Shown: positions 32,474-44,532, counted from the stretch's first letter. The stretch: 64,000 bases of DNA from Diogma glabrata (GCA_963693315.1 OY856188.1:144734945-144798944), one strand, 5' to 3'. Made by a program: numbers and translations. Notes: generated by a model from the sequence alone, not told the origin.

Positions 32474-35392
32474 CTAATTCTGAATGCGATATCTCTGTGT
32501 CCTCACCCATTCATTAAAAACTAATTCCTTCACCGAAGTCTTAAATTTAGAGATTAATAATGTATTTTTAAGTGAAGATGGCAATTTGTTATAGGATATG
32601 ACTCCCATAAAAAATATATTACTTGCACCTCTATTAGATCTAACCGCGGGTACGTAAAGATTCGAACGTCTTCTAGTAGGGTATGGGTGCACATCTCGGA
32701 GATTAGTAAAAATCACATTACACTTTGTAATTTTTAGTTGAATTTTGTGTATAAATAGCAATTGTTGATAATGAGACATTGTTTCAACCGGTAATAGTTC
32801 CTTATTATACAGATTTATAGTAGCTGTCAATCTTGGCAGCATTTTTATTGTTTTGACCGACTTGTTTTGAAGAACTTGAAGGTCATTTATAATAGCTTTT
32901 GTTGTTGAAGGCTGCCAAATAACATTCATATACATTAAATGACTCTGAATATGCGCATAATAAATGGTCCAAGCTGTTTTTTCGCTAACAAATTTTCGAA
33001 TTTTATATAGAGCACAAGACAATGGAGCTATTTTCTTCTTTATTTTTTCGACATGCTGCTTGAAAGTTAATTTAGCGTCAATAATTAGACCGAGATATTT
33101 AACAGAATCCACTTGATTTATTTTGATTGAGTTAAAAAGAAAAAACGGTTGGAAATCTACAGGCATTCGTTTGTTACCAAATATAATATAATTGGTTTTT
33201 TCCACGTTAAAAGATAAGTTATTGGAATCAAACCATGTCGCAAGTGTTTTCAAATCGTTTTGCATTTATTGAACTAATTCATCAGCACTTTCCGCTGTAT
33301 ATACACAGGCAGAATCATCAGCAAATAACTGAAGAAGTCCCTCCAATTCCAGGTTAAATATATCATTAATAAAAAAATTAAACAAAAATGGTCCCAAAAT
33401 TGAACCTTGCGGAACCCCTGCAATTACATTCTTTTGATTACTCCTTACACCATTTACAATAGTAAATTGTTTACGATCTATGAAATAGTCCTCTAAAAGA
33501 GAGAAAGATTCATCTGTTATAGTGAGATACCTCAGTTTATCTAATAAGATACAGTGGTCTATACAGTCAAAAGCCTTTTGTATGTCAACAAATAATACAG
33601 AAACATAGAGATTTTTATCAAGTGCTGTATATATCTCATTAAGGAGATTTGAGACTGCTGATTCAGTAGATGATTTATGGGTAAATCCAAATTGATTTCT
33701 ATTAATGATACTGTGCTTGGAAAAATATAAAGAAAGCTGTTTTAAGATAACACGTTCATAGATTTTAGAGAAAGTGGTTGTTATAGAAATTGGACGATAG
33801 TTCGCACTATCTGTCTTGTCTCCTTGCTTATAAACTGGTTAAACTCTAGTCACCTTTAGCTCATCAGGAAATTTACCATCGATAATTGAATTATTTATTA
33901 GTCTAGTTATAACTGGAGTAAGTGCATCTTTAAATTTAAAAATGAATTTTGCTGATATAAGATCATATCCAACTGCAGAACCTTTATTCAAATTGTTAAA
34001 AACATTATGAATTTCCTCTTGATTAATTTGGTTTATACAAAGTTTCTCATTTGTATTGTAATTTAAAAAAGATGAGTAATGTGGAATATTTGGCAAAATA
34101 TTTGATTTCATTTGGCAAGTTTTAGAAACATTTACCAAGAACTTGTTAAACTCATTTGAAATAATATTTGGATCATTTATTTCTGTTCCATTATTTGACA
34201 AAACCACAGTTTCACTCTTTTCGGATCTCATATTATTAAAAAGTAATTTACGGATAATATTCCAGTTTTTCCTGGAATCATTTTTACAATGTTGGAACTC
34301 AACATGAAAGTAATTTTTTTTCAGTGAATTATTTAAGTTACTTACTTGACTTCTATAGCGTTTGAATTCCATTTCAAAGAATTTATTGCATGGAAACATT
34401 TTTACATAATGGAAAAAATGTTCACGCAACTTAATTAATTCAATTAATTCCTTAGTTACCCAGGGTTTCTGTCGTTTTACTGTTGATATTTGTTTTGTAT
34501 TATTTGAAATAACATTTGATAACACATTGATTAATTCACGAAATGAGGCAATATTGTCCAAATGAAGGGCTAATACTTCCGCAGAAGCTTTAGTATAATC
34601 AAGTATGGTATTGGTTTTCCTAACATATTTTGGTTTTTTGATCTCAAAATCCACCTCTAAGAATAACATCTTGTGATCAGAATATGAAATATTAGATACT
34701 GCTAATTTGAAAGCAAAGGAGAGACAGTCTGTGATAACATAATCAATTGTTGTAGAGACAGTGTTAGAGATTCGTGTAGCATACATTGGATCGCAAGAAT
34801 TCAATATTACAAACCCATTTGATAAGGTTAGAGTCACGAGCGCAATTGTTTGAAGATCATTTTTATCAAGCAGGTTAATATTAAGATCACCTGACACAAT
34901 TGAATTCGCGTATTTGTTTAAAATAAGATCCAGAAGATCAAAAAACGATTGCAAGTCCGCAGAAGGTGGTCTGTACACTCCAATTATGTGCAAGTTTAAT
35001 TGTAGAATTTTAACAACAATACAACTGCTATCCATTGATCCTGTTTTATATGAGGTAGTTGCACTAAATGACTCGTGAACAAAAACACTCACACCACCAC
35101 CACGTTTGTGATCTCTACTGCAATGAAATGAATTGTAGTGAATTAAGTTATAGTAAGGTTCTTCATTAGAGTAAATCCAAGTCTCCAAAATCACAATAAC
35201 TGATGGCATAGTTGGAAGAGTACTGATTGTTAGTTGTATGTCATCAATTTTATCACGTATGCTCCTTGCATTTATAGTCATAATAGAAAATCGCGCACCC
35301 CTTTCACTGTGGTTTACCGACAGAGAATAACTAATTTCAATATCTTTGATTATATCAATAGAATCAGGCATAGTGCACAATAATTGCAGCAA
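32474..35392 (-). pseudogene. LINE-C ORF2: APE endonuclease and reverse transcriptase
   Basis: 973 codons in one frame, interrupted only by TAA at 33839-33841 and TAA at 33266-33268. Endonuclease motifs are all present: INARSIRDKID, ILETWIY, RGGGVSVFVHES, GVYRPPSADL, VSGDLNINLLD, TTIDYVITD and SYSDHKMLFL. The RT contains YKQGDKTDSANYRPISI, NQFGFTHKSSTESAV, LFVDIQKAFDCIDH, AGVPQGSILGPFLF and the catalytic FADDSACVY. The middle third (33269-33838) is fully open but has no Met. The C-terminal part ends LPSSLKNTLLISKFK...FNEWVRTQRYRIQN. It would nick target DNA and copy its own RNA there. With both stops repaired by mutation it would read through, so decay is recent. Confidence 0.9.
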
Positions 35393-35399
35393 AATAATA

Positions 35400-35918
35400 T
35401 TAAGAATCCGGTAAATATAATAATCAAAAACAAAACGCTAGGTAGGACACTTCAATATTTTACTCGGAAAAGATATGTATATTCTATTATCAACTGTCGT
35501 TGAATAGTTTTTGTATAGTAATTCAAATTATAAATATAATATGATAATAATTCAGTATAGATTAGAAAACACTTCAATATTTTACAACAAAATATATTTA
35601 AATATGTTGTCAAATAACGTTAAATAGTTCTTGCTTAGTAATTTAAGTAATAGATATAATATAATAGTAATAATTTTAGTACACCTTAATTTAATTTATT
35701 TACGTAAGCAAAAATTAATAATTAAGCCACTGGATAAGTTAAAATTTCAAAAATCAAAATATAAACAAACTTATTCAAATTATTTTTTATATAAAAGTTC
35801 ATTAACATTTAACACAATTGCAACTTCAAAAGATACCTTTTTTAATTCAAAATTTTAAATCAAACTTATTATCATGTTGGATATGACGTTAGTTGAATCA
35901 TGTTATAGTAATAAACAA
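35400..35918. other. LINE-C inter-ORF region, AT-rich
   Basis: About 0.5 kb between ORF1 and ORF2. It holds two loosely similar blocks (TTATCAACTGTCGTTGAATAGT at 35487 and a related block at 35608) and no credible frame. Confidence 0.5.
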
Positions 35919-36842
35919 TTAACCAATATTACCATACTTTGTTAAGTCCTTAAGTGACGTGATGATTTCAGGTTTTTGTGCATCATCAGTTTGCAAAAAA
36001 ATATGATTATGTCGCTAAAAACATTTAGTAAACTTCCTTGCCTTTTGTAAGATACGACATTTATTTAGTAGATTTAGATTGTGGATTGTAAGGCGTTCAT
36101 TAATAAAAATTTTTTGTTTTTGTGATGCTTGAAAATCCTGATGATTTGGCTAGAAATGTAGCTATTATAATGATTTTTCTACCATTTCGATTATCCGTAC
36201 TATTGACATTTCTCAAAACCCGTTGATACATCAGGGACATGCCAAAACCATTTTCCAGTTTGAAGAATGCATTAATATTATTAATTATTTCATGAGCGTT
36301 AAATAAATCAGAATACGGTATTTCAGAAATGACTACATCATTTTCTAATTGCTTTTGTTCAAGAAAATTTACTTTGCCTTGAAGATATTCTACATCATTC
36401 CCGTTGGTTTTTAACAGCTCTTTAATATTGGAAATATCCTCTGAATTTTCATTTGTTTTTGTTTCAAGCCCCTTTAATCTATCATTTTTTTTTTTTTTTT
36501 TTAGTTCTACTTAACTAAATGGTTGAGGCGGTTAGCCTATATCACCTTCTTAAACTAACTTATGAACTACCCGACACCAATACTTAACATCTAAATCGGC
36601 TCTGTAATTCTAATCCAAAAAATCCATATTGGATTGGACTGGATTCGAACCGTCGACCCTAACAATGCATAGACTAGCGCTTTAACACACTCGGCTATAC
36701 ATCGCCTTAATCTATCATTAATTTGATCAATTTTCAACGCCAACCCTTGAGCCGTGGAATTAACTGCATCTAATACATCTTTTATTGTTGGATTATCAGG
36801 ATCCATTTTACTTGTAGATCCCGATCTAGTTTCCCGAGTCAT
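35919..36842 (-). pseudogene. LINE-C ORF1 (coiled-coil RNA-binding protein), split by a SINE
   Basis: Starts MTRETRSGSTSKMDPDNPTI with a short coiled coil (VLDAVNSTAQGLALKIDQIN). A SINE enters at codon ~46. Beyond it the same frame continues (DISNIKELLKTNGNDVEYLQ, EQKQLENDVVISEIPYSD, IINNINAFFKLENGFGM). After a frameshift near 36105 the usual C-terminal region follows (FINERLTIHNLNLLNKCRIL, PEIITSLKDLTKYG). One stop (TAG) occurs after RKFTKCF. LINE ORF1 proteins bind the element RNA; here it is disrupted by the SINE, a frameshift and a stop. Confidence 0.78.
36487..36706 (-). repeat. tRNA-derived SINE, 220 bp, 13-bp target duplication
   Basis: On the minus strand it starts GCGATGTATAGCCGAGTGTG (A-box-like), then GTTAAAGCGCTAG and GGTTCGAATCC (B box), and ends in poly(A) (T run 36487-36502). 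TTAATCTATCATT occurs on both sides (36474-36486, 36707-36719) and is an exact 13-bp target duplication inside LINE-C ORF1. The RNA polymerase III promoter boxes look intact. Confidence 0.9.
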
Positions 36843-37099
36843 TTTATTTATATATATTATAAGAATTAAATCAAGCTAAGAAATGCAACACGATTTTTGT
36901 AACTTGATATCAGTGTATATTGGAAATGAATTAAACTAATAAATAAACAACTTCGATCACATGTAATGCAAAATTTAATTTTTTTATGCTTATTTTTTTT
37001 GCTTGTTATCACTGTATACAACACAATATGAATAACTTAATTTTTAGGCTATAATTTGATATTTGTGATGAGTATGGATATTTTACGAACAAGTCAGTA

Positions 37100-37480
37100 A
37101 TAAGTTCTGTAATATTTATAGTTTTATTAATAGAAGAATATCAGACACTATCAAGCTATTATCAGGCACTATAAGCTTCACTTAAGAGTATTTTATTTAA
37201 AGATTTAATTTAAATAGATAATTTTTATGAAATTTTTCAAACAATATCAAGTTATGCACTTTACTCTCTCGCCATTTTGAAAGATTTTTAAAAGTGTTTG
37301 TTAATTTATGGATTTTATAAAAGAAGAATAACAAAACACTGTTTAAACTACCAAAACACTATTAGCTTCACTTAAGATCAATATAACTATTTTAATCGTT
37401 TAATTTAAATTAATTTTTATAAATATTTCAACCAACATCAAATCGTGGCTTTTACTCTCTCGCCGTTTTGAATTTCGTGA
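37100..37480 (-). promoter_or_regulatory. Duplicated block upstream of LINE-C, possible 5' UTR monomers
   Basis: Two copies of roughly 215 bp share GCTTCACTTAAGA (37167, 37365) and TTTACTCTCTCGCC.TTTTGAA (37259, 37449). They sit exactly where LINE promoter monomers are found, upstream of ORF1. No transcription signal is proven. Confidence 0.4.
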
Positions 37481-37519
37481 ATTACATTTGTATATCAAAA
37501 TTGTTGGTTTGAAATTGTA

Positions 37520-38170
37520 TGTAATAAAAAATTTTAAATTTTTTTTTTTTTTTTTAAATTTTTTACCGGAAATGAAAAACCGGAAGTTGGGATGCAGAAC
37601 TTTTGTGAACCGTACCAAATGTTTATGTACCAAGTTTTATCCAATTCGATTATCAGGTACAGATGTTATTAAGATTTTAAAAAAGCAGGTGTTTGGGAGA
37701 CCCACCACCACTTTGTTCACTACTTTTTAACCGGAAGTGTCAAACTGGAAGTTGGTATGCAGAAATATTGGAAACAGTACTAAAACTTTATATACCAAGT
37801 TTCCATAAGATCATATGTCGGGATTAGAAGTTATTGAAGATTTAAACTTAGAGGTGTTCGGAAGACCCCCGCCATTTTGTCCAAATTTAAAATGAATTTA
37901 GATTTTCCATTTTCAAGTGAGCCCGGATTATTTGCCAAAGTTTCATCAAGATCCTATGCAGAAAAGTCTTAACTATATGCATTTTTATACTGAAGTATAC
38001 GAGGAGCTGACCTATAATCCCCCACCCGCCAATCAGCTGATCACTTTTTTTTCAATTGTTATGGTGTAAACATGCATCATACAAATTTTGAAGCGGCATC
38101 AAATTCCTTTTGGAGTTCGTTTTTTTTACCAGTTTAAAAGTCTCCCACAACCACATCCCCTACTACTTTA
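37520..38170. repeat. 'ACCGGAAGT' dispersed tandem repeat, block 1
   Basis: About two or more units of roughly 170 bp: TTTTTACCGGAAATG then AAACCGGAAGTTGGGATGCA, and TTTTTAACCGGAAGTGTCAA then ACTGGAAGTTGGTATGCAGA, followed by TACCAAGTTT and GGAAGACCCCCGCCATTTTG. The same family is at 61560-61990 and 63830-64000. No coding. Confidence 0.7.
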
Positions 38171-38187
38171 GTAGCTGACCGCAAAAT

Positions 38188-39728
38188 CAGCGTTGCCACT
38201 TGGATACATTTGTATCCATTTGGATACATTATTTGAAAAATTTATTAAATGGATACTGGATACAAAAAAATCACAGAACTGTTAGAATGGATACATTTTT
38301 TTAATATGCAGTTTAGCTGTGTTAGTTTTCCAAAAACTTTGAAATTGTTTATGAAATTTGTTTAAACAGTTTTTGAAAAACGATCACATTTTTTTTAACA
38401 ATTTAAAAGTCGATTTAAAAATCATTTTATACAATTTTATAAACCCTCATTATTTCTTAAAGAAAGGAATGCAAATGAGCTAGGTATTGAAAACGAAGAA
38501 AGCTATATACCATTGGCTGAAATAAGTATGGGGTATGCTTATGCAGTACAATCATTTTTAGCATACAATAAACCGAAAATTGAGGAAATTTCGTAGCTGA
38601 CACAAAATAGTCCTGGTAACTTTGTCGCCTGAGAGTATGGGGTAGTATGCGTCAAATCCGGTAGTTCTGATTTTTTGCAGACTTGTTTATGATGTTGGCC
38701 TAATGAATAATCCAAGTTTGTGACCTCGAGCGCCGAACGCAACTTTGTCAAAAATCGAAAAAATCGTTATTTTTTCAAATTTTGGCGATTATAACCCTAA
38801 AGGACTACCTAGTTTTTTCTTTATACTTTCTTAGGACGGTTTTAAAGTAGACTTTCCGAGATTAAGCCCAAAAATCTAAAAAATCGTTATTTTTTCAAAT
38901 TTTGGCGATTATGGCCCTAAAGGAGAAGCTTTTAAAAAAAAGTAGACTAAATTTGCTACAGTATGATACTAGAATTGTCTCTGTAGACCCAATAGTTTCC
39001 GAGATTGAGCCTTTCAAAGTTTATCATTTTTTTAACTTCGCAATATTTCGCAATATTTTGCAATATTTTAGACATTATTTTAGTCACACGAAAATTCATT
39101 CAGAACGACAGAATTGCAAAAAATTGCGAATTTCGAAAAAAATGATAAATTTTGAACTTCTTAATCTCGGAAACTATTGGGTCTACAGAGACAGTTCTAG
39201 TATCATATTGTAGCAAATTTAGTCTACTTTAGAACGGTCCTAAAAAACTATAAAGAAAAACTAGTCCTTTAGGGTTATAATCGCCAAAATTTGAAAAAAT
39301 AACGATTTTTCCGCGGTTTTTTCGATTTTTTACAAAGTTGCGTTCGGCGCTCGAGGTCACCAACTTGGATTATTCATTAGGCCAACATCATAAACAAGTC
39401 TGCAAAAAATCAGAACTACCGGATTTGACGCATACTGTGATGTATAAAGTTACTGGACTAAAAATGTGAAAAAAATGTATATGGAATTTATTCATCAAAT
39501 AAAACACAAATAAAAATCAGCAGATAAAAATTTGAATTAATGTGATTTTTTTGTTGTTATAATATAAATAAATGTGATCAGGATACTGAATTGTACTAAA
39601 GAAATATCGTAATTAGTCCTTTAGCAATATCAAATAATCATGTTTCATTTTTTCAAAAGAGTGGATACATTTGGATACATTTTTTTTAAAAATTGGATAC
39701 ATTTTAATTTTTTTGAGTGGCAACGCTG
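38188..39728. mobile_element. hAT-like element with CAGCGTTGCCACT termini
   Basis: Terminal inverted repeat CAGCGTTGCCACT / AGTGGCAACGCTG. The flanking octamers CGCAAAAT (38180-38187) and CGCCAGAT (39729-39736) match at 6 of 8 positions, as expected for an old 8-bp hAT duplication. Both subterminal regions are rich in TGGATACATTTGTATCC / GGATACATTT words. A short frame (38467-38590) encoding LGIENEESYIPLAEISMGYA may be host-element coding. No recognisable transposase. Confidence 0.7.
38645..39435. repeat. Palindromic element of 0.79 kb nested in the hAT-like element
   Basis: Outer arms GTATGCGTCAAATCCGGTAG / CTACCGGATTTGACGCATAC, followed inward by GACTTGTTTATGATGTTGGC and GACCTCGAGCGCCGAACGCA on the left, each with its inverse on the right. 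Inner pairs include TAGACCCAATAGTTTCCGAG-like blocks (38996, 39165). Arms are about 300-390 bp. Confidence 0.85.
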
Positions 39729-40378
39729 CGCCAGATTTATCATCAGCTGGAGATAGTTAATTAAAATAAATAAAAATCAACCGGCATCAAATGACTTTTT
39801 CATTTGCAACGCTGCCTCCCGGTCTAATATATATCAAATGGAAACTTTTTCTTCTCAATAAAAATAATGGGCGATATGTATAAAAACTAGTAAGCACTAG
39901 TTAAGCTTTACTACCTAGTTTAATACAAAATTGCTAGTATAGTAAAAAATTGGTTTGAGTATGAACTAAACTAGGAGGATAGTGTTAAAAAACATCGCAC
40001 TAGGTTGTTGCTATGGCGTTTACTAGGAATTTAAATAACAAACTTTTTTGAGTTGTCAAATAAATAACTTATTTGTTATATATCTTCGTAGATATTTCCA
40101 GTTTATCTATTTATTTAGTAAATTTGTAGAATTTTATGTTAATAATTATAAGAAGAAGTTCAATATTAAAATATTCATTTTATTTTATATTTTTGTGTTT
40201 GTTTACATGGAAGTGAAATAAGCTGTTTTATTGAAGAAAAACAATCTTTATTCAGAACCCATATTTAAGTAAAAATTTCTTCTAAAACTTCGAAACCTTT
40301 TATGTTTGATCTTTCATTAGTCAAACATGCAAGAATGAAGATGCAGCCCAATTTCTTTTCAGAACAATTGGCGATAGA

Positions 40379-40567
40379 CTATTTGTCATAAGAGCTGTGA
40401 AGGTTTTCGTAGATTTGATACGTAATCTTTCGTAGATTGCTTTCAGCTATCAGATGGCAATTTGTGTATTGTTTTTGAGATTTTCCTATACGTTTTTCCA
40501 ATGTTTTGGGGTGTAAAATGAACTGATTGAATTCTTTGGCGTACCTCTTATTATTAGTCGTGGGCAT
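40379..40567 (-). CDS. Unrecognised small ORF (62 codons)
   Basis: Encodes a basic peptide (MPTTNNKRYAKEFNQFILHP, then KTLEKRIGKSQKQYTNCHLI) diverging head-to-head from the ORF at 40571, with almost no gap. May be the first exon of an accessory gene of the 4.6-kb element, or chance. Confidence 0.25.
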   Translation of the reverse strand: MPTTNNKRYAKEFNQFILHPKTLEKRIGKSQKQYTNCHLIAESNLRKITYQIYENLHSSYDK

Positions 40568-40570
40568 GCC

Positions 40571-40855
40571 GTGAACCGTTTTTATTGCGTTTATGATTCG
40601 GGACTGCGACTTACACTATTTTATTTTTTCGATGAATCATTGGTTCCACCGCTCAAGCAACACTCTGTTTTGTCTTATTTAATGAGCTTATTACAAATGT
40701 GTGATAATCGAAGGCGCTCCTCTTACTGGGAATGGTATGCCTTGGCGATGAGTATATCTAATTATGCTAGAAACATTTGTTTTGATAAATTGATGCCTCG
40801 TGGCTTGGTGCAACAGGCTGCTGGGGGTATAACCAAATGTGTGTTGACTAAATAG
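40571..40855 (+). CDS. Unrecognised ORF (94 codons)
   Basis: Encodes MNRFYCVYDSGLRLTLFYFF and later SYWEWYALAMSISNYARNIC, ending ...GGITKCVLTK. The opposite strand over the same bases also has protein-like stretches broken by stops, so the true coding strand is uncertain. Not matched to a family. Confidence 0.25.
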   Translation: MNRFYCVYDSGLRLTLFYFFDESLVPPLKQHSVLSYLMSLLQMCDNRRRSSYWEWYALAMSISNYARNICFDKLMPRGLVQQAAGGITKCVLTK

Positions 40856-40869
40856 TTCAGACATCATTA

Positions 40870-41935
40870 ATGACTATTGAATATAAGAATTACTCCTCTG
40901 TTCTATCATAATTCTTGCAAATAACATGTAGTTCTCAGCATTAATATGTATATTTGGATTAATTTGTATTCGTTACAGTTAAACTTTAAGGAAATGCTAT
41001 TGTTAGGTTTAGTATTTTTCCTGTTATAAGTCGGTATCCGGCTTTTATTTTTGTTGCTATTGAATATGTTAAAGACACAAGGGGATTTAAAACTCCAAAA
41101 CTAGCGAAAAACGTTTCTTTAGTCTGGTAAAGTTAGAATGACAGTCTTGAGAACGATAAACGAAAAGAACTTTTGCTGTTTAAGGACTATGATTTCGAAA
41201 ACAATCTAGAGCTTCTCAAATGCGAAAGCTTAGAAAATTGAATGTGGTTTGGGCCACACTAGAGCGGGAGAAAAGAAGATGGGTTTGAGGTGTTCTTATA
41301 TTAGAGTGGTTCTTATATTAGAGTTTTTATGAAAATTTTAGAATTTTAATGCTTTTATAGACTCAAAGGGCTTAAAATAAATTTGAATCTTTGTTTTGCT
41401 TGATTTGATTTTGTTTTACATCTTTGACTTTCATACCTCTATCTTGATAAAAATCTCCGTCACCTTGCCATTTAGGTTTCTTGACGAGCCAGTCCCAATT
41501 ACCCTTGCAATAACATTGACATGTGCTAAAAATGTGGGTTAGAAAATAATCCTTCAAAAACAGTAGTGATTATTTTTACCAGGAAGCAGAGGATCCCTGA
41601 TATTGGCTCCATTGCTCTAGAGGGAAGTGATCTTGCACTTGCAGAACTAGCAAAATACCTATGTACGAGCTGAATACCTAGGTGGACTCACCTGCAAATC
41701 AAATATCACAGAAAGAGCCAAAAAGTTACAGTATCACTATCTCATGTAAAAAAGCCATGGAAAAATTTGGAATCTTGCACCTCACATATCCCAATGATTT
41801 TACATCTCGGTGATCAGACCGATCTTAATGTACGGTGTGATCATATGCTGGACTGCAATTTCTAAACCCAGCAATGTTTCTCTATAATCTACCCTTTAAT
41901 GAGCTAGATCAACAGATAACATGAAAATCAATTCT
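40870..41935. other. Interior of the 4.6-kb element without recognised coding
   Basis: No motif or repeat I can name; GC content is slightly above the surroundings. Confidence 0.35.
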
Positions 41936-41939
41936 TTGA

Positions 41940-43210
41940 CTCAGCTATAGGGATATGAAGCAGTTGTTCTGGATTTATTGATTCCAAGCATCTGATAGAT
42001 TTTTGAAATATTGTAGATTCAAAATTCCTTTCTTGATCTGTATGAATCTAATTGCTTATTGCTGCTTCAGTTGTTATGGTTCTTGATTCCTGATTGGTAT
42101 TGGACACACACCTCTGGCCACTTGCTAAAATAATTCATTATGACTAGCACATATTTGTTGATGCTATCAGTAGCCGGAAATGGTCCAGCTACATTCATTG
42201 CAATTTTCTCAAATGGCGCTCCCATATTATACTGCCTCATATTACCATAACTTCTTCGTATAGGTCCTTTTGCAGTAGCTATTCCAAGACACCATTCCAC
42301 TACCAACTGATATGCTCCTGACCAATAAAATCTACGTCGTACTTTGTCAAAGGTTTTGTTAATATAAATACCCAGGTGACCGCCACTGGTTCTTCCATAA
42401 CATTTCTTTAAAAACTTGAGGCATTTTTATTTTTGGGACCTCTACTAACATTGATTTTTTAACTGTACCCTTAGAACTTACAGAGGCTGTTCCATTATGA
42501 CCAATATGACACTGTCTAGGTTTTTCTCCTATTTCACTTACGTAAGCCTCACATCAATAATGTTTTCCTAGCTTTCGGCCCGGTTACAGTGCTTGCATTC
42601 TACCTGGCATTCGTTAACATTTATATCTATGTGCAGTTCCTGTTCGATGTTTAATGTTTAATGTGAAAATCATAAGCCTGTAAGCGTTTGATCCATCGTG
42701 CTCCCTACCTCGCCGGGTATTTAAATTGTAATAAACTCAATGCTCCATGATCACTACTCAAATGGAATTACAAGTGTTTGTGGAAATGTTTCACACATAG
42801 CACTATAGCCAGCAATTCTTTGTGGGTTGCACAATGATCCCTTTCTCGCTTGGACAGTGTCTTCGAGTAATAAGGTATTACTTTCTCTTTCCCATCAATT
42901 TCATCGATTTCTTTTCCCTTTCCCCTCCTCCTATACCATCATTGCTGGTATCAGTATTTAATGTAAATTTAAGATTGCATAGGATAAACTAGAACTGGTG
43001 CAGATCATAATCTTAATTGAAGTTCCATAATCGCATCGTCTTGCTTTTCGGTCTATTCAAATGCTTTATCTTTTCTTGGAAGCTTATGTAGGCTCTTAGC
43101 AATATAATCAAATTCTGGTATAAAACGTCGGTATTGTACAATCATTGAAAACTGCAAAGCTCTGATAAATCTTTTAACTTTAACATACAACAAACTAGAA
43201 GTTTCTATCT
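41940..43210 (-). pseudogene. Decayed Ty3/Gypsy pol (RT end, RNase H, integrase)
   Basis: In minus-strand order and in shifting frames: RT thumb and start of RNase H (LIRALQFSMIVQYRRFIPEF, then LHKLPRKDKAFEW near 43040-43170), RNase H (VIPYYSKTLSKRERDHCATH, then KELLAIVLCVKHFHKHL near 42760-42890; ARWIKR near 42680), and integrase (GNMRQYNMGAPFEKIAMNVA, then GPFPATDSINKYVLVIMNYF at 42067-42306). Many stops and shifts. It preserves the very domains that the element at 3541-8011 has lost, but it is much older and clearly dead. Confidence 0.75.
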
Positions 43211-44190
43211 TTAATAGAACCGAATTTATGAAGATTTAAAAATAACTCGACTAGCCAAAAATCACGAAATTCTCGATATTTGGAATCGCTATATTTTCCA
43301 AAAAAAAAAATCCTCGAATACGTATATCTTTTTATTCGTAGTAAATTTTTTTAAAAAATATCATTGCGTTAGAAATTTTCACGATTTTCACATGACAAAA
43401 ATATTTGTTGAAAATTTTAAGGGTAGCTTTCTCCCTTAGTTTTAATTTTAAAAAAATTTAAAAACGAATTCCGATTTTTTTAAATTTATTTCAAAATATA
43501 CACTTTCAATTAATTCTTACTGCGTGATGGAAGTAGTATCGATGTGAGTGCTAGAGGGCACTGTAGGCGAAAAAACACAGTTTTCACGCAGTTTTAAAAC
43601 TATATGATTTTTTTCCTCGGAAATATCAGCATGTAGGCATATTTTGTATGTGACAATTTTGACTTAAAATTTTTACGTAAATCACTTCTTATTGGCATGG
43701 GTCGCGTTAAACCTTGATCCGTCTCATTTGCTAATCATTTTGCACGTTCCGCATTCCGCCGACACTTGAACGATTATTTAAAAGCCAAAGTGTATAAGCA
43801 CATAAAATTTGGAAAAAAAACGTGCAAAGCACATAGAACCAGAAGCAAGAAGCATTATGAACGAACAACAAGTCTGTAAGTGACACCATTCGTTATAGGT
43901 ATTGCATCTCATTGATGCCGAGTTGTTAATATTAATTACTTTACTCTGAAGATTGGGTCGATTCTGCTTCAGTTATTTCGAGAAGAGTAAATTACTATGT
44001 CTTAAAAGTTTACTATTTCTAAAGGTGTCTAAAATTTACTGTTCCTTCACCCGGTTTACGCAATTTGTAAAATTTACATGCACGAAAACATATTTCATCT
44101 TCCAAATCAGAATAAAAAAACCAATAAATTCAATACATTTGTCTTGTTTACAAATTCATATCACATCTCAAAAAAAAAAACTATAAATTA
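43211..44190. other. Right interior of the 4.6-kb element, no gene seen
   Basis: AT-rich. No convincing frame; CTAGT-rich subterminal region begins at about 44195. Confidence 0.4.
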
Positions 44191-44532
44191 ACAACCTAGT
44201 AATAGTTTTAGTGTGGTAAATAAGACACTAGGTTTGATTATAGTATATACCAGCATAAATCCAGCAAACTATGGTTTTTATGCATACCAAACATAGCAAA
44301 CACTCAAAAACAAAACAATTCGATGTTTTTTTTTTAGCAAGCTAGTAAAGTAAAGTTTCGAATGCTTTTTAATGCATAAGAAAACTAGTAAACACTTAAA
44401 AAACCTAGTTACTAGGTTTTATACATATGGCCCAATAAATGTTCTAATTGAGAAGAAAAATTTTTGCTATGCAATAAAATGATTGAAACAGGTTTATGTT
44501 TCTTGTTTTCTCCTGCAATTCATTAAGCAAGT

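Larger units (their letters stand above)
32180..37480 (-). mobile_element. LINE-C, nearly full-length non-LTR retrotransposon
   Basis: Minus-strand order: duplicated 5' region (37120-37480), ORF1 (36842-35919, split by a SINE), an AT-rich inter-ORF stretch, ORF2 (35392-32474, EN plus RT), a 3' UTR, and an A tail seen as poly(T) at 32184-32205. Only two nonsense codons in ORF2 make it the least decayed LINE of the window. The two-ORF plan with a coiled-coil ORF1 fits the CR1/Jockey group; the clade cannot be fixed by eye. Confidence 0.85.
39869..44433. mobile_element. 4.6-kb TIR element with AAT flanks (Harbinger-like guess)
   Basis: GGGCGATATGTATAAAA (39869-39885) and TTTTATACATATGGCCC (44417-44433) are inverse with one mismatch. 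AAT precedes and follows (39866-39868, 44434-44436). Both ends contain many CTAGT words (AACTAGTAAGCACTAGTTAA; AAACCTAGTTACTAGGTTTT), typical of subterminal transposase sites. GG-C termini with a 3-bp duplication suggest PIF/Harbinger, whose preferred site is TWA, so this is only a guess. It holds two small unidentified ORFs and a decayed Gypsy. Confidence 0.55.

Noticed and set aside
36640..36706. True tRNA gene on the minus strand
   Set aside because: It has A- and B-box-like sequences, but the body is extended, followed by poly(A), and flanked by a target duplication, so it is a SINE.
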